Shown here: positions 33,273 through 43,700 of the stretch, piece by piece
Layout: each line of letters starts with the position of its first letter
Numbering within the stretch: position 1 is the stretch's first letter
Source of the DNA: BACL27 sp964203235
GTDB lineage: Bacteria; Actinomycetota; Acidimicrobiia; Acidimicrobiales; Ilumatobacteraceae
Direction of reading: 5' to 3'
DNA length: 64,000 nucleotides
NCBI GenBank assembly: GCA_964203235.1
Contig: CAXNLE010000001.1
Location: 1 to 64,000, forward strand
Translations under genes and position numbers: made by a program
Notes under the pieces: generated by a model
What the model was told of the DNA's origin: nothing
What the model saw: the letters and a program-made list of their open reading frames with translations, nothing else
Database searches by the model: none

Positions 33273-34166
33273 ATGAGCGATGAAGTTAATGATGCACTGA
33301 GTGATGATTTCAAGCATCGACGCAATGGCGATGTCTATGTAGTGACCGATGAAGAAAAACAGTCATTTAAGACAAACGGTTATGTGCACTTGCGAGGAGT
33401 GCTCTCACAAATCGAAACAGATGAAATCGCAAACGTATACGAACAGTTTTTACGACGCGAAATAGCCGTAACCGGAAGAGACTTTAACGATATGACATCT
33501 GGTGAATTTGGCACCGATGCATCGGGCTACGCGATCGCCAATGTGATGTGCCCTCGAAGGTACTATCCCCAATGGCAAGACAACATCTTTGAGCGCCGCA
33601 CAGCAACTATCGCTGAGCAGTTATGTGGCCCAGGAATGCAAATTGACTTCGATCAGTTATTGGCCAAACAGCCTGGTCGTCACGACGCCGTGTTTGGCTA
33701 CCACCAAGATCAGGCATATTGGATTGACACAGATGATCGTCGCACTGCCACATGTTGGCTAGCCGTTGACGATTCAACAATCGAAAACGGATGCATGCAG
33801 TTTCTTGCTGGCAGCCATCGCCAAGCAGTGCGCCAGCATCATCCGTTGCATCGCGACCGCACAGAAAGTCACACACTTGTTACCGAGTTGCGTGACGGCG
33901 ATGTGATGACTCTTGTGCCGATCTCGCGCGGCGACATCACGGTGCACAATGAAGGGGTTTTGCACGGCTCAGGCGGAAACTATTCAACGAGTTCGTGGCG
34001 GCGTGCCTACATCGTGGCGTTTCGAACCGATAAAACTATCAGCGCCGAACGCGCGCTTGGTTTTACGCACTCGCATAATGACAACATTGAAGTTCTTGAT
34101 GCGGTTGATGGCTTGCATGCAGAACCTAGTGCTGGCGCACAAGCCAGTGGCGATACGGCTACTTGA
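33273..34166 (+). CDS. Phytanoyl-CoA dioxygenase (PhyH) family protein
   Basis: A 297-residue Fe(II)/2-oxoglutarate oxygenase-like protein. Iron ligands are H-x-D in FGYHQDQAYW and a distal His in EGVLHGSGGNYST, followed by the 2-oxoglutarate-binding Arg (SSWRRAYIVAF). N-terminal block: FKTNGYVHLRGVLSQIETDE. Substrate unknown; relatives act on phytanoyl-CoA, ectoine or secondary metabolites. Its 3' end overlaps the convergent acyltransferase by eight bases. Confidence 0.85.
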   Translation: MSDEVNDALSDDFKHRRNGDVYVVTDEEKQSFKTNGYVHLRGVLSQIETDEIANVYEQFLRREIAVTGRDFNDMTSGEFGTDASGYAIANVMCPRRYYPQWQDNIFERRTATIAEQLCGPGMQIDFDQLLAKQPGRHDAVFGYHQDQAYWIDTDDRRTATCWLAVDDSTIENGCMQFLAGSHRQAVRQHHPLHRDRTESHTLVTELRDGDVMTLVPISRGDITVHNEGVLHGSGGNYSTSSWRRAYIVAFRTDKTISAERALGFTHSHNDNIEVLDAVDGLHAEPSAGAQASGDTAT

Positions 34167-36093
34167 GAAGTTCTTGAATTCGTGGGTCGTCGATGATTCG
34201 TTTGCCGAATACTTTCTCGCCGACAGTCGACCAATGAGTACGGTCGCCGTATGTAAAACCTTCGGGAATATCAAAGTCTTGGCGGTAGTCAAATTTAACG
34301 ATCTCTATTTTTGATAAGTATGCAACGGCAGACTTTTTGGCCAGCCTCTCAAAAATCTTGTCTACTTGAATTGAAAGTTGCTCAGACATCCGAACAGTAT
34401 TGAGTTCGCGGACTATTCCGACTAATGGATTAAACCCGTATAGATCAATTCGTGGTTCTATCTGAGGCCCGAGCCAAACAAACTTTTCGAATTTCTGAAT
34501 TTGAACCGCACGATCTAAAATCACCTTCGTATCAATTTTCAGTTGATCAATTTGGATGATATTGCTGTCAATCCAAGTTGAAGCTTCAAGCGTAAATAGA
34601 ATCACTTGAAGATTAGGTTTTGAAGTTGTAATTGTTTTTGAAAGTTCATCTGCGAATTCAGAATGAGACGCGCTATGTCGGTACACACCGAGCACGAACC
34701 TCTCAGGAAGGTTGATACTCAACGCATTGAACAGATCTTCTGCATGACTGTCGCCAGCGACCAATATTGGCAGCCCGTAGGTGTTTGTGCACCTCTGAAA
34801 TTCTGCGTTGTCTTTGCTAGTGCTCAGGTCAACGAAAGATATTTCGTAGGCACAGTCACGCAGCATCTTCACTTCAGCTGATGCCATCGCGATGTCACGG
34901 CGAGCAAGAGTCTCGGCCGCACTTGCTGGAATGCGCTTGGGATAGCCACCTGTTTCAATTACACGATTTGCATGAACATAAAGCAACACAGCCGATGCCA
35001 AAATAGCCACGACCGAGACGATCTCTAATTTTCCGCGCAGGCGACGCACTGGTTCTTCAATCAATCGCCACGAGACGACTCCGGTTAAAACACAGCCAAC
35101 AACCATTGCGCTTTTTTCAATTGCAGTTGGTATCGAATACGGTGTGCCGTAAATCAAAATTTTAGAAAATGCAAGCAACGGTTGGTGCACGAGATAGATA
35201 CTGAAAGATGCGCGGCCGATGATTTGAATCGGTTTGAACGACAAGACAGAGACAATAATTTGCTTTCGAGGCAGAACAAGAAATATGCAAGTTAATCCGA
35301 CTGGTACCAGCGAAAGTACTGAAGGCACTGCCTGCTTAGCCGAATAGAACGGAATCAATATCAGCAGTACTGCAAGTGCGATCGCATTGATAATCGTTTT
35401 GATGTTTGCTCTCAGCTCAGTGTGCATCTTGCTTGACACAAACAGCGCACAAAGCCCACCAAACGCAAGTTGTGCGACACGATTTGAAGTCGAAAAGTAA
35501 GGTGCACTTGTTTCAGTTGAACTCAAAATCATCGAAATTAGTGACCACGCTGAGACTGCAATAAGAATTATTGCGAGGCGTCGCTTTGTGTTCATGAAGA
35601 AAACAACAATTGGAAACACTAAATAAAACTGCTCTTCAATTGCCAGGCTCCACAGGTGGGCGAGTGGGAGAAACGCGGTATCAGGTGAAAAATAGTTCGT
35701 TTCACGAGCAATTTGGCGATTTGAAGTCAGCGTCAATACAGACTTGAGCGTCTCCGAATATTTCATGTAATCAACTGGCAGCAACCATTTGTGGGCGAAA
35801 AATGTCGTGACAAATAAAACGACAATCACGGCAGGCAGAATTCGTCGAACTCGCCGTCGATAGAACTCGAATGGCGAAAACTCTCCACTGCTTAAATCAG
35901 ACAAAGTCTTTCGTGTGATGACGAACCCAGAAATAACAAAGAACACGTCAACACCGAAAAATCCCCCATTGAAGCCGCGAATTGAAGCGTGATAAAGCAC
36001 TACCGCAAGAACTGCGATCGCGCGCATTCCGTCTACTTCGCGAATATGGTTGCTCGCAGGTGCACTATTGACTGTTGCGGGCGATCTCGGCAC
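34159..36093 (-). CDS. Membrane acyltransferase 3 with C-terminal SGNH domain (OafA-type)
   Basis: A 644-residue protein. The N-terminal acyltransferase-3 domain of about ten helices has REVDGMRAIAVLAVVLYH, GFFGVDVFFVISGFVIT, FYRRRVRRILPA and LWSLAIEEQFYLVFP. The C-terminal soluble SGNH hydrolase-like domain has LVAGDSHAEDLFNAL (Ser nucleophile) and DRTHWSTVGEKVF (Asp/His block). Such proteins O-acetylate surface polysaccharides. It is divergent from the aldo/keto reductase with 46 bases between. Confidence 0.92.
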   Translation of the reverse strand: MPRSPATVNSAPASNHIREVDGMRAIAVLAVVLYHASIRGFNGGFFGVDVFFVISGFVITRKTLSDLSSGEFSPFEFYRRRVRRILPAVIVVLFVTTFFAHKWLLPVDYMKYSETLKSVLTLTSNRQIARETNYFSPDTAFLPLAHLWSLAIEEQFYLVFPIVVFFMNTKRRLAIILIAVSAWSLISMILSSTETSAPYFSTSNRVAQLAFGGLCALFVSSKMHTELRANIKTIINAIALAVLLILIPFYSAKQAVPSVLSLVPVGLTCIFLVLPRKQIIVSVLSFKPIQIIGRASFSIYLVHQPLLAFSKILIYGTPYSIPTAIEKSAMVVGCVLTGVVSWRLIEEPVRRLRGKLEIVSVVAILASAVLLYVHANRVIETGGYPKRIPASAAETLARRDIAMASAEVKMLRDCAYEISFVDLSTSKDNAEFQRCTNTYGLPILVAGDSHAEDLFNALSINLPERFVLGVYRHSASHSEFADELSKTITTSKPNLQVILFTLEASTWIDSNIIQIDQLKIDTKVILDRAVQIQKFEKFVWLGPQIEPRIDLYGFNPLVGIVRELNTVRMSEQLSIQVDKIFERLAKKSAVAYLSKIEIVKFDYRQDFDIPEGFTYGDRTHWSTVGEKVFGKRIIDDPRIQELLK

Positions 36094-36139
36094 TTGCCAA
36101 GTCTAGGATTTATCGCTACTTGTGAGATAGATTCAAGGC

Positions 36140-37138
36140 ATGGAATTTAGATATCTCGGCCGAAGCGGCTTCAAAATCTCAGCAATTAGTTACGGCAATT
36201 GGATAACCCACGGCAGTCAAGTCGAAGAAGAAGCCGCCAACGCGTGCGTCAAGCGGGCACTCGAACTCGGCATTACAACTTTTGATACTGCCGATGTTTA
36301 CGCCGGCACAAAGGCAGAAGAAGTTTTAGGTCGCGCACTTGCTGGCGTGCCGCGCCAAAGCATTGAAGTTTTCACCAAGGTTTATTGGCCAACGGGTGCG
36401 GGCGTCAACGATCGCGGTCTGTCACGCAAGCACATCATGGATTCAATTCACGGCTCGCTCAAGCGCCTCAAAATGGATCATGTCGACCTTTACCAAGCCC
36501 ATCGCTATGACTCTGAGACCCCACTTGAAGAAACAATGCTCGCATTCGCCGACATCGTGCGTCAAGGTAAAGCCCTATATATAGGTGTCTCAGAATGGGA
36601 TGCGGATCAGATAACGCGCGGTGCTGCACTTGCGCGCGAACTGCAAGTTCCGTTCATTTCTAACCAGCCCCAATATTCAATGCTTTGGCGTGTTATCGAA
36701 CAAGAAGTCATTCCTGCTTCGCAAGACGCGGGCATGTCACAGATTGTTTGGTCACCAATGGCTCAAGGTATTTTGAGCGGCAAATATTTGCCAGGTCAAC
36801 CACCACCAGCTGGTTCGCGTGCAACAGATGAACTAAGTGGCAAAAACTTTATTGCGCGTTGGATGAATGACAATGTGTTGACAAAGGTGCAACTCCTTAA
36901 GCCGATTGCTCAGCAGGCCGGCATCTCGATGGCCCAAATGTCAATCGCGTGGGTGTTGCAAAACAAAAATGTTGCGACAGCAATTGTCGGTGCAACACGA
37001 CCTGATCAACTTGACGACAATGTCAAAGCCTCAGGCATTGTGCTTGACGCCGACACGCTAAAAGCCATCGACAAAGTTCTCGACGGTATCATCATCAGCG
37101 ACCCTCGCAAAACCGAGTCACCAAGCACACGACCTTAG
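36140..37138 (+). CDS. Aldo/keto reductase, potassium-channel beta-subunit-like
   Basis: A 332-residue NADPH-dependent oxidoreductase. The family blocks are FRYLGRSGFKISAISYGNWI, ITTFDTADVYAGTKAEEVLG (catalytic Asp/Tyr), TKVYWPTG (catalytic Lys), YQAHRYDSETP (His) and the NADPH-binding IVGATRPDQLDDNVKA. Substrate unknown. It ends exactly where the convergent TetR gene ends. Confidence 0.92.
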   Translation: MEFRYLGRSGFKISAISYGNWITHGSQVEEEAANACVKRALELGITTFDTADVYAGTKAEEVLGRALAGVPRQSIEVFTKVYWPTGAGVNDRGLSRKHIMDSIHGSLKRLKMDHVDLYQAHRYDSETPLEETMLAFADIVRQGKALYIGVSEWDADQITRGAALARELQVPFISNQPQYSMLWRVIEQEVIPASQDAGMSQIVWSPMAQGILSGKYLPGQPPPAGSRATDELSGKNFIARWMNDNVLTKVQLLKPIAQQAGISMAQMSIAWVLQNKNVATAIVGATRPDQLDDNVKASGIVLDADTLKAIDKVLDGIIISDPRKTESPSTRP

Positions 37139-37825
37139 TTAGTTTTTAACTCCCTTAACCTTTTTAGGTTCTGGGATACCAAGAACGGCGCAAATTGAAC
37201 GCATGGCGATTTTGTCCCATTCGGCGCTTTTTGGGTGCGTGCCGTTAAGTTCAATTATCAAGCGAGCGTTAACCATGCCCGTTAACCAGGCAATATAAAT
37301 TTCGGGATCAAAGTCATCGTTAATCCACCCACGCGCTTGAGCAAACCGAACTGGATGTGCGCCAATGTTATTGGCCACCGTTTGTGCATTGTTGATTTCA
37401 GCCGCAAGACTCTTGTTGCTTTGAGCACTACTGAGCACTTCGGTTCGCATTGAGCGATAATTTTTTCGTTTTTCTGAGAACATCAAATTCAGAGTTTGGT
37501 AAGCAATTTTGAGGAAATCAGATTTATTTTTCGCACCATAAACGGCCGTCGCATAGCCCGCAATGAGTTCAGTTTGATCCAGAGTGAAGCGATAAGACTG
37601 AGTAGCCATTATCAGCCCATTGCGGTTGCCAAAAAGTCGATAGATAGTTGGTGGGGATGTCTTTGAAGCTTTACAAACATCGCGAATGTTTACAGCCTTT
37701 TCGCCACCTTTGTCAATGATCTTTGCAACAATATGCAAAATCTGTTCGCGGAGCAATTGAGAATCTGCCACGGTTTGAACGCTACCCCCATATTTGTGCA
37801 CTCGTACTTTTGTTAAGAAAATCAT
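37139..37825 (-). CDS. TetR family transcriptional regulator
   Basis: About 228 residues. The HTH is at about residues 28-75 (ILHIVAKIIDKGGEKAVNIR, CKASKTSPPTIYRLFGNRNG) and is followed by a helical effector domain. The start is uncertain: a GTG at V20 would give a 209-residue form. The AT-rich upstream region (37826-37860) may hold its promoter and operator, but no clear palindrome is seen. About 150 bases without a gene separate it from the acyl-CoA dehydrogenase end. Confidence 0.85.
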   Translation of the reverse strand: MIFLTKVRVHKYGGSVQTVADSQLLREQILHIVAKIIDKGGEKAVNIRDVCKASKTSPPTIYRLFGNRNGLIMATQSYRFTLDQTELIAGYATAVYGAKNKSDFLKIAYQTLNLMFSEKRKNYRSMRTEVLSSAQSNKSLAAEINNAQTVANNIGAHPVRFAQARGWINDDFDPEIYIAWLTGMVNARLIIELNGTHPKSAEWDKIAMRSICAVLGIPEPKKVKGVKN

Positions 37826-37979
37826 AATAATGTTATAAAATATCGTAATTTTGCTTGATTTAATTAAGTGTCAAATTGGAGCACGCATCGGTAGCGTAAG
37901 GTCGTGGCGAAAATCTTCCCGGCAGTATGTTCGTCACATAAGAGGTTGTTTTAACTCGGCTGTGGCTGCGACTTCGACA

Positions 37980-39110
37980 TCAAGTTGGGTTGGGCTCATG
38001 AGGCAAGCCGAGTACGCGCTCACCAAGAATATTGCGCTGCACTTCTCCAGTGCCACCGCCAATTGTTAATGCTTGCGAGAACATGTAGCCGCTATACCAA
38101 GCATGATTTTGCAAAGTCTTTTTTGATTCACTTATAACTCCGGTGAGCAGTGCATCGGCACCGATCAAGTCGCGCGCCAGTGACATCACATGTTGGCCGT
38201 GTTCGTCTGCAATGATTTTACGGATACTTGACTCTGGCCCAGGTTGTGCGCCGCGCAATCGCTGTGTGAGCGTGCGCATACGAATGATCTCGAGCAACAC
38301 ATGCTCAGTATAAATTCGCGCAATCTTTTGACGCGTTACTTGGTTTTTGACCCCGCCCATTTCGCGCACCAATTCGATTACATCAAGCGCAGTCGGTCCG
38401 TGTCCCCAAAGTACTCCACCCGTTGATAGTGACACGCGTTCGTTGCCGAGTGTTACTTTGGCTAGTCGCCATCCGTCATTCACTTCGCCAACAACATTTG
38501 CAGTCGTAATTCGTACATCGGTGAAAAATACTTCGTTAAAAGATTTGGCACCCGCCATCGACTTAATTGGACGAATCTCGATCCCGGGTGAGTCCATCGG
38601 ACAAATGAAATATGTGATGCCCTTGTGTTTTGGTGCATCTGGGTTTGTGCGTGCGAGCAAAATGCCGAACTTTGCATCTTGAGCGCCTGAAGTCCAAATT
38701 TTTTGTCCGTTGATCACCCATTCGTCGCCGTCAAGTTCTGCGCGTGTTCGCAGACTCGCCAAGTCGCTGCCACTTTCGGGTTCGCTAAATAACTGACACC
38801 AATATTCTGCACCAGATAATAAATTCGGAAGATATTTCTGCTGTTGCTCTATCGTGCCGGCAAATAAAATAGTTGGTCCCGCCCAGCCGATACCGATTGG
38901 GTTCGAAGGTCGTGAGATATTCGCTCGTTGCAGTTCTTGATCAATAATTAGTTGATTTAGTGCGTCGGCGCCGAGGCCGTAAGGTCTTGGCCAATGCGGT
39001 GCGACATACCCAGCAACAGCGAGTTCTTCGGCGCTCGGGTTTGAATGTTGGCTAATCCACTCGCGTACCGCGACTCGTCGCGGGTCGTCATCACCTGGAA
39101 GTAAGTCCAT
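37980..39110 (-). CDS. Acyl-CoA dehydrogenase
   Basis: A 376-residue flavoprotein from the ATG at 39110, chosen because GAGGG precedes it by about six bases; it overlaps the previous gene by 20 bases. Domains: N-terminal helical (PSAEELAVAGYVAPHWPRPY), middle strand domain (CQLFSEPESGSDLASLRTRA, WVINGQKIWTSGAQ) and C-terminal helical domain with IGGGTGEVQRNILGERVLGL. It oxidises an acyl-CoA to the enoyl-CoA; chain specificity is not evident. Confidence 0.93.
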   Translation of the reverse strand: MDLLPGDDDPRRVAVREWISQHSNPSAEELAVAGYVAPHWPRPYGLGADALNQLIIDQELQRANISRPSNPIGIGWAGPTILFAGTIEQQQKYLPNLLSGAEYWCQLFSEPESGSDLASLRTRAELDGDEWVINGQKIWTSGAQDAKFGILLARTNPDAPKHKGITYFICPMDSPGIEIRPIKSMAGAKSFNEVFFTDVRITTANVVGEVNDGWRLAKVTLGNERVSLSTGGVLWGHGPTALDVIELVREMGGVKNQVTRQKIARIYTEHVLLEIIRMRTLTQRLRGAQPGPESSIRKIIADEHGQHVMSLARDLIGADALLTGVISESKKTLQNHAWYSGYMFSQALTIGGGTGEVQRNILGERVLGLPHEPNPT

Positions 39111-40644
39111 CAATTCCCTCACAACTGCCGACAATGCTGCGACTGTCAGCACCGCCAGCACGGTCTCCGTTTTCGTTGATAACGATCATATTTGCATGGC
39201 CGAATCCAGAGTCGAGTCGTGGGCGTCTTTCGACTTTGTGTCCGCGCGCAGCCAAACCTGTCATCCAGTTGTCGGGCGCTTGACCTTCGATTTGAACTGT
39301 TGGTGTCTCATTTGTCCAAGTGTCAAAACCAGTTGCTGGACCGCGAAGAGCCCATCGACCAGCATCGACCAATTCTTTTGGTTTACTTGATTTTTTTTCG
39401 CGTAGCAGCCGAGTGATGATTTGCAGAATAATTTGTGGTTGAGCGTCGCCGCCCATCGTGCCTAAAACTGCAAACAGAGAACCGTCGGCGCGCGTTATGA
39501 GTGATGGACAAAGCGTGTGTGGTGGTTGCCGACCCGCGGTCAGCTCTGACTGGTGATCCTTGATTAATGAAAAACCCAAGCCACGATTGTGCAAATTGAT
39601 GCCTGTACTAAGTTCAACGAGACCCGAACCGAATCCTGAGGCGTTTGAGTTAATCAGCGAAACACCCATCGCGTTCTCGTCGACTACACACATATATGTA
39701 GTGTCGCCATTCGCGCCTGGATTTGATCGCCGTGATGCGTACTGTTGATCAACCAGCGATTTTCGTGAAATCAGTTCAGGCAAAATTGCATCCAGATCTG
39801 CGCGGTCATGCAATATGTTCGGTCTGTCGTGCCCGACGGAGGTTGAGGCTTCTATTAACAGGTGTGCCCATTGTGGGTCGTTTGGGTCGTCAGGTAGGTC
39901 AAATTGCTCGCTGATTGCCAGTGCTGCGAGAAATAAATATCCTTGCGATGGGGCGGCAGTCGACCAAACACGATGGCCATAGACGTCAACCGAGAGGGGT
40001 TGATCCCAAGTTGCGTTTGCATTTGCTAAATCGTCAACTGTGTAAATTCCGCCACCCAAAGCGATCAGACCTGCCGCAAACTCTCCGGCGTAAAATGCGC
40101 TTTTGCCATTTGCGGCAATTGCTTTCAATGTTCGTGCGACCCCGGGTCGTTTGATAGTTGAGTCAGTCGCGGTTGCTTGTGTGAGAAGATCGGCGAAGTT
40201 CGGTTTTATCGATTGATCAAGGCGCTGCAGCGAACTGACTAGTGGTGACGATGCTCTGAATCCATTTTCGGCAAGCGAAATTGCTGTTGCAAATATTTCG
40301 CCAAGGGTGAGCGTGCCAAATCTCTCGTGCAGAGCGACCCAACCGGCCACACAACCTGGAACGGTGACTGAATTAAAATTATTTAGCATCGGCATCTTTG
40401 TGAATCCGTCAGCACGCAATTGGTTTGCGTTTACCCCTGAGCCGGCACGACCTGCAGCATTCAGAGAATGCACTTCGCCGTTGATGTGAACAAGGGCGAA
40501 CAAGTCACCTCCCATTCCACAAAGATGTGGTGCAACAACAGCCATTGTCGCACTCGTTGCGATCGCAGCATCAACGGCATTACCGCCGTTCTTAAGCACT
40601 TCAAGACCAGCGCGCGTAGCCAGCGAATCTGCGCTTGAGATCAT
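39091..40644 (-). CDS. Gamma-glutamyltransferase family protein
   Basis: A 517-residue Ntn-hydrolase. The N-terminal block is VLKNGGNAVDAAIATSATMA and GMGGDLFALVHINGE. The catalytic Thr is in GDTTYMCVVDENAMGVSLIN, where autocleavage makes the small subunit. The C-terminal part has GTMGGDAQPQIILQIITRLL. No signal peptide is visible, unlike many exported relatives, so it may act in the cytoplasm or belong to the acylase-like subgroup. Confidence 0.92.
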   Translation of the reverse strand: MISSADSLATRAGLEVLKNGGNAVDAAIATSATMAVVAPHLCGMGGDLFALVHINGEVHSLNAAGRAGSGVNANQLRADGFTKMPMLNNFNSVTVPGCVAGWVALHERFGTLTLGEIFATAISLAENGFRASSPLVSSLQRLDQSIKPNFADLLTQATATDSTIKRPGVARTLKAIAANGKSAFYAGEFAAGLIALGGGIYTVDDLANANATWDQPLSVDVYGHRVWSTAAPSQGYLFLAALAISEQFDLPDDPNDPQWAHLLIEASTSVGHDRPNILHDRADLDAILPELISRKSLVDQQYASRRSNPGANGDTTYMCVVDENAMGVSLINSNASGFGSGLVELSTGINLHNRGLGFSLIKDHQSELTAGRQPPHTLCPSLITRADGSLFAVLGTMGGDAQPQIILQIITRLLREKKSSKPKELVDAGRWALRGPATGFDTWTNETPTVQIEGQAPDNWMTGLAARGHKVERRPRLDSGFGHANMIVINENGDRAGGADSRSIVGSCEGIDGLTSR

Positions 40645-40710
40645 TGAACTACTTTATGTCTTGCTTCTGTCTTGGCGCGCCCACCCATGAAATGTGAACT
40701 GAAGTCGCTT

Positions 40711-43700
40711 CTAAGTGGTTTCGTCAGGCGTGGTTGTTTCAATTATTGAGAAATTTGGATTAAGTCGCTGAGTCGTACTAACTGGACTGACGATTTTGTT
40801 CGCTGTTGGTGTATCACCGGTGCTTATCCGAGGTCGTAAAGTCTTTTGACCGTCTTTCACGACTTCTTCACCTTCTTCAAAATTTTGTTCTTCAACAGAT
40901 TTATTTCGTTTAAGTTTTGGTGTAATCCACCAAAGTGCTAAACCGATAAGAGTAAGTCCCTCGCCCCAATACATGACTGGGTAAGCAATTTCTGTCCATC
41001 CGTAATATTGCGACGGAAGGGCTGAGAGAACTATGAGGCCCGACCCAATTATTAAATCGCGTTTTTGTTTTGTGCGACCGCTGAGTTTGACAATTAGTCC
41101 GATTATGACTGTCCAGACGATTAGCCAAAGTGTCCACCAAGGATATAGAGATCGAAGTGGTACTACTCGAATTGCTGTTGTGTTGCCACCAGAGGTGTTG
41201 AAGCCGATGTAACGAACCGTTGCATTTGATTGCATGTCAAATTTTCGGATTTCGTTCATCGCCTCGTTACTAATTTTGATTTCTCCATTTGCGTCGGCTG
41301 CGACTCCGTCAATTAGTCGGCGACCAACGACTCGCAGGCTGTGTGCGCCATTGCCGAACACATTTGCAGGGAACACTCCAGTTACTTGCGCATTTCCAAA
41401 CTCATCAACTACGGCTTCGCTAATTACTACTGGGTCAGATGTAATTGTCAAGTAGATAATTGTGCCTGGAGCATAATTTCGAACCGAAGCAGACGCCGAT
41501 ACCCATGATCTCTTGTCGGGTGATTGAAGATCGATTAGTCGAGTAGGGGTTGGCAGGCCAGAATCAAAAAATATTCGTCCCATTTCATCTTTTGTTGACT
41601 CTATTTTGTTGACTTCCTCAAGTTCAATTTGAGAAGGAGCGGGAACCGCTTTTGAGTCAATTATTTTTACGAAATCAGTAACAGTTCTACTAACCGACTC
41701 ATTTAGAGCAGCCGCAATCGTAAAGCCATCTAAATTCACACCAGGAACTGTTGCAAATTGTCCAACCGTTCGCGCTCCAATGATTTCTAACAGTGCACCA
41801 GAGTTTGGTGCAAACCCTGCAAATTGCTCCTGTGCAAGCTGCGTAATTGTGCGTTGCGATTTTGTTGTTGCGCCCACAGCTGAGTACAAAGGCGATCCGA
41901 CAATTTCTGAGCCAGATATTACTTTGTCAGAATTTACCGAGCCGCCACCAAAGTCCACAGTGCTAACTATCTGAGGTGCGATTTCTGAAATTTTCTCAGG
42001 AGTTGACGATGCGCTTCCAGATGGATTGTTGTTCGGAGTTGACGATGCGCTTCCAGATGAATTGTTATTCGGAGTTGACGATGTGCTTCCAAAGCTATTT
42101 TGGATTGTTGTCACAACTCCTGGAAGAGCTGTAGTCGACGATGTCGGATTCTCAGTCGCACCACCACTAGCCGGGCATCCACCTGCAGGAGCCGGAACAA
42201 TATCTCCATCGTGTTCACTATGTGCATTTGCAGCCGCACTTGTCAGATAAAGAGAAATAAACCCACCGCTTGATGGTTTGTGACATACCCTGACATAAGA
42301 ATCAGGGAGAGCTGACGCTCTGCGTACTGGATTCACCGTTGTTGACGTCGTCAACGGATTTATTGAAGTCGTTGTAATTTGTTGAGAGTTTGTGGTTTCT
42401 CTGTTTGTAGTCGGCGTGTTCCTGACGGCTGTAGTTGGAGTATTGCCGACGTTTGTAGTCGACGCGGCACGAATCGTCGTGGTTGTTGTTGCGCGCGCTG
42501 TGGTTGTTGTCGAGCCTGAGACGTTGGCACCCGAACCGCTTGGGCAGCCGCCGCTTGGTGCTGGGATTATGTCGTCGCCGTGGTCGCCGTGGCCGTTAAG
42601 ACTGTTGGCGTCTACGGTGAGAGTCAGGTAGGGGTTGGTCGCCGAGCTTGTGGCGTGGCAGATCGCGACACGTCGAGTCGAAACCGTTGTTGTCGGGGTG
42701 CTGGACGGGGCTGTGGTCGATGCGGCACGGATCGTCGTCGTTGTTGTTGTCGCACGAACTGTGGTTGTCGTCGCACGAACTGTGGTTGTAGTTGAGCCTG
42801 AGACGTTGGCACTCGTGCGGCTCGGGCAACCGCCGCTTGGTGCTGGGATTATGTCGCCGTTGTGCCCACCGTGGCCGTTAAGACTGTTCGCGTCCACGGT
42901 GATAGTGACATAAGGGTTCGTCGCCGAGCTTGTGGCGTGGCAGATCGTGATGCGACGAGTCGAAACCGTTGTTGTCGTTAGTGGCGCGACTGTCGTTGTT
43001 GTAGTAGGTGCGGCAGTTGTAGTTGTGGCCCGAATGGTTGTGGTTGTGGTTGTGGTTGCTGTAGTTGTAGTTGTCGTTGTGGCTGCGCTACCGCTGCTAT
43101 CACTGCTACCACTGCTACCACTGCTACCACTGCTACCACTGCTACCACTGCTACCGCTGCTACCGCTGCTACCGCTGCTACCGGATGCCACGGTTGTTGT
43201 AGTGGTTGTCGGTACGGTCACTGCGATCACGTTTGTTGTTCCCAATGTGGTGATGGTGAGTGTTGTTTGAGCGTTGCCTGCGGTGTCGGTCATTGAAAAT
43301 GAGCCGGCTGCGGTCAAACTTGAGTTGACTGTTGCGCCGCCAGCGGTTGCTGTTGAGGTTGCTGTGATTGTGCAAACCGTTGCAGAAGTTTGCACGATGC
43401 CTGTGATTGCCGAAATATTGCTGAAAGTAAAGTCTGTTCCAGAAGCAGTTGACAAAGTTGAGCAAGTTATGTCTTCGTTGCCGGTGACAGTGAACGTAAT
43501 TGTGGCAGATGTAGACGTCGCGGCAGAACGCAACAGAGTCACAGTCGGCGCAGTCGTATCGGCGCGGGTAACAACGGTTGACTTCGGTGATGCTGTGAGT
43601 GTTGTTTGTGCATTGCCTGCAGTATCGTCCATCGAAAATGAGCCGGCTGCGGTGAGTGTTGAGGTTACGGCGACACCGTCAGCTAAAGCTGTTGATGTTG

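Noticed and set aside
43087..43183. CRISPR-like short repeats
   Set aside because: Simple 9-bp tandem repeats inside a coding frame that give a GSS linker.
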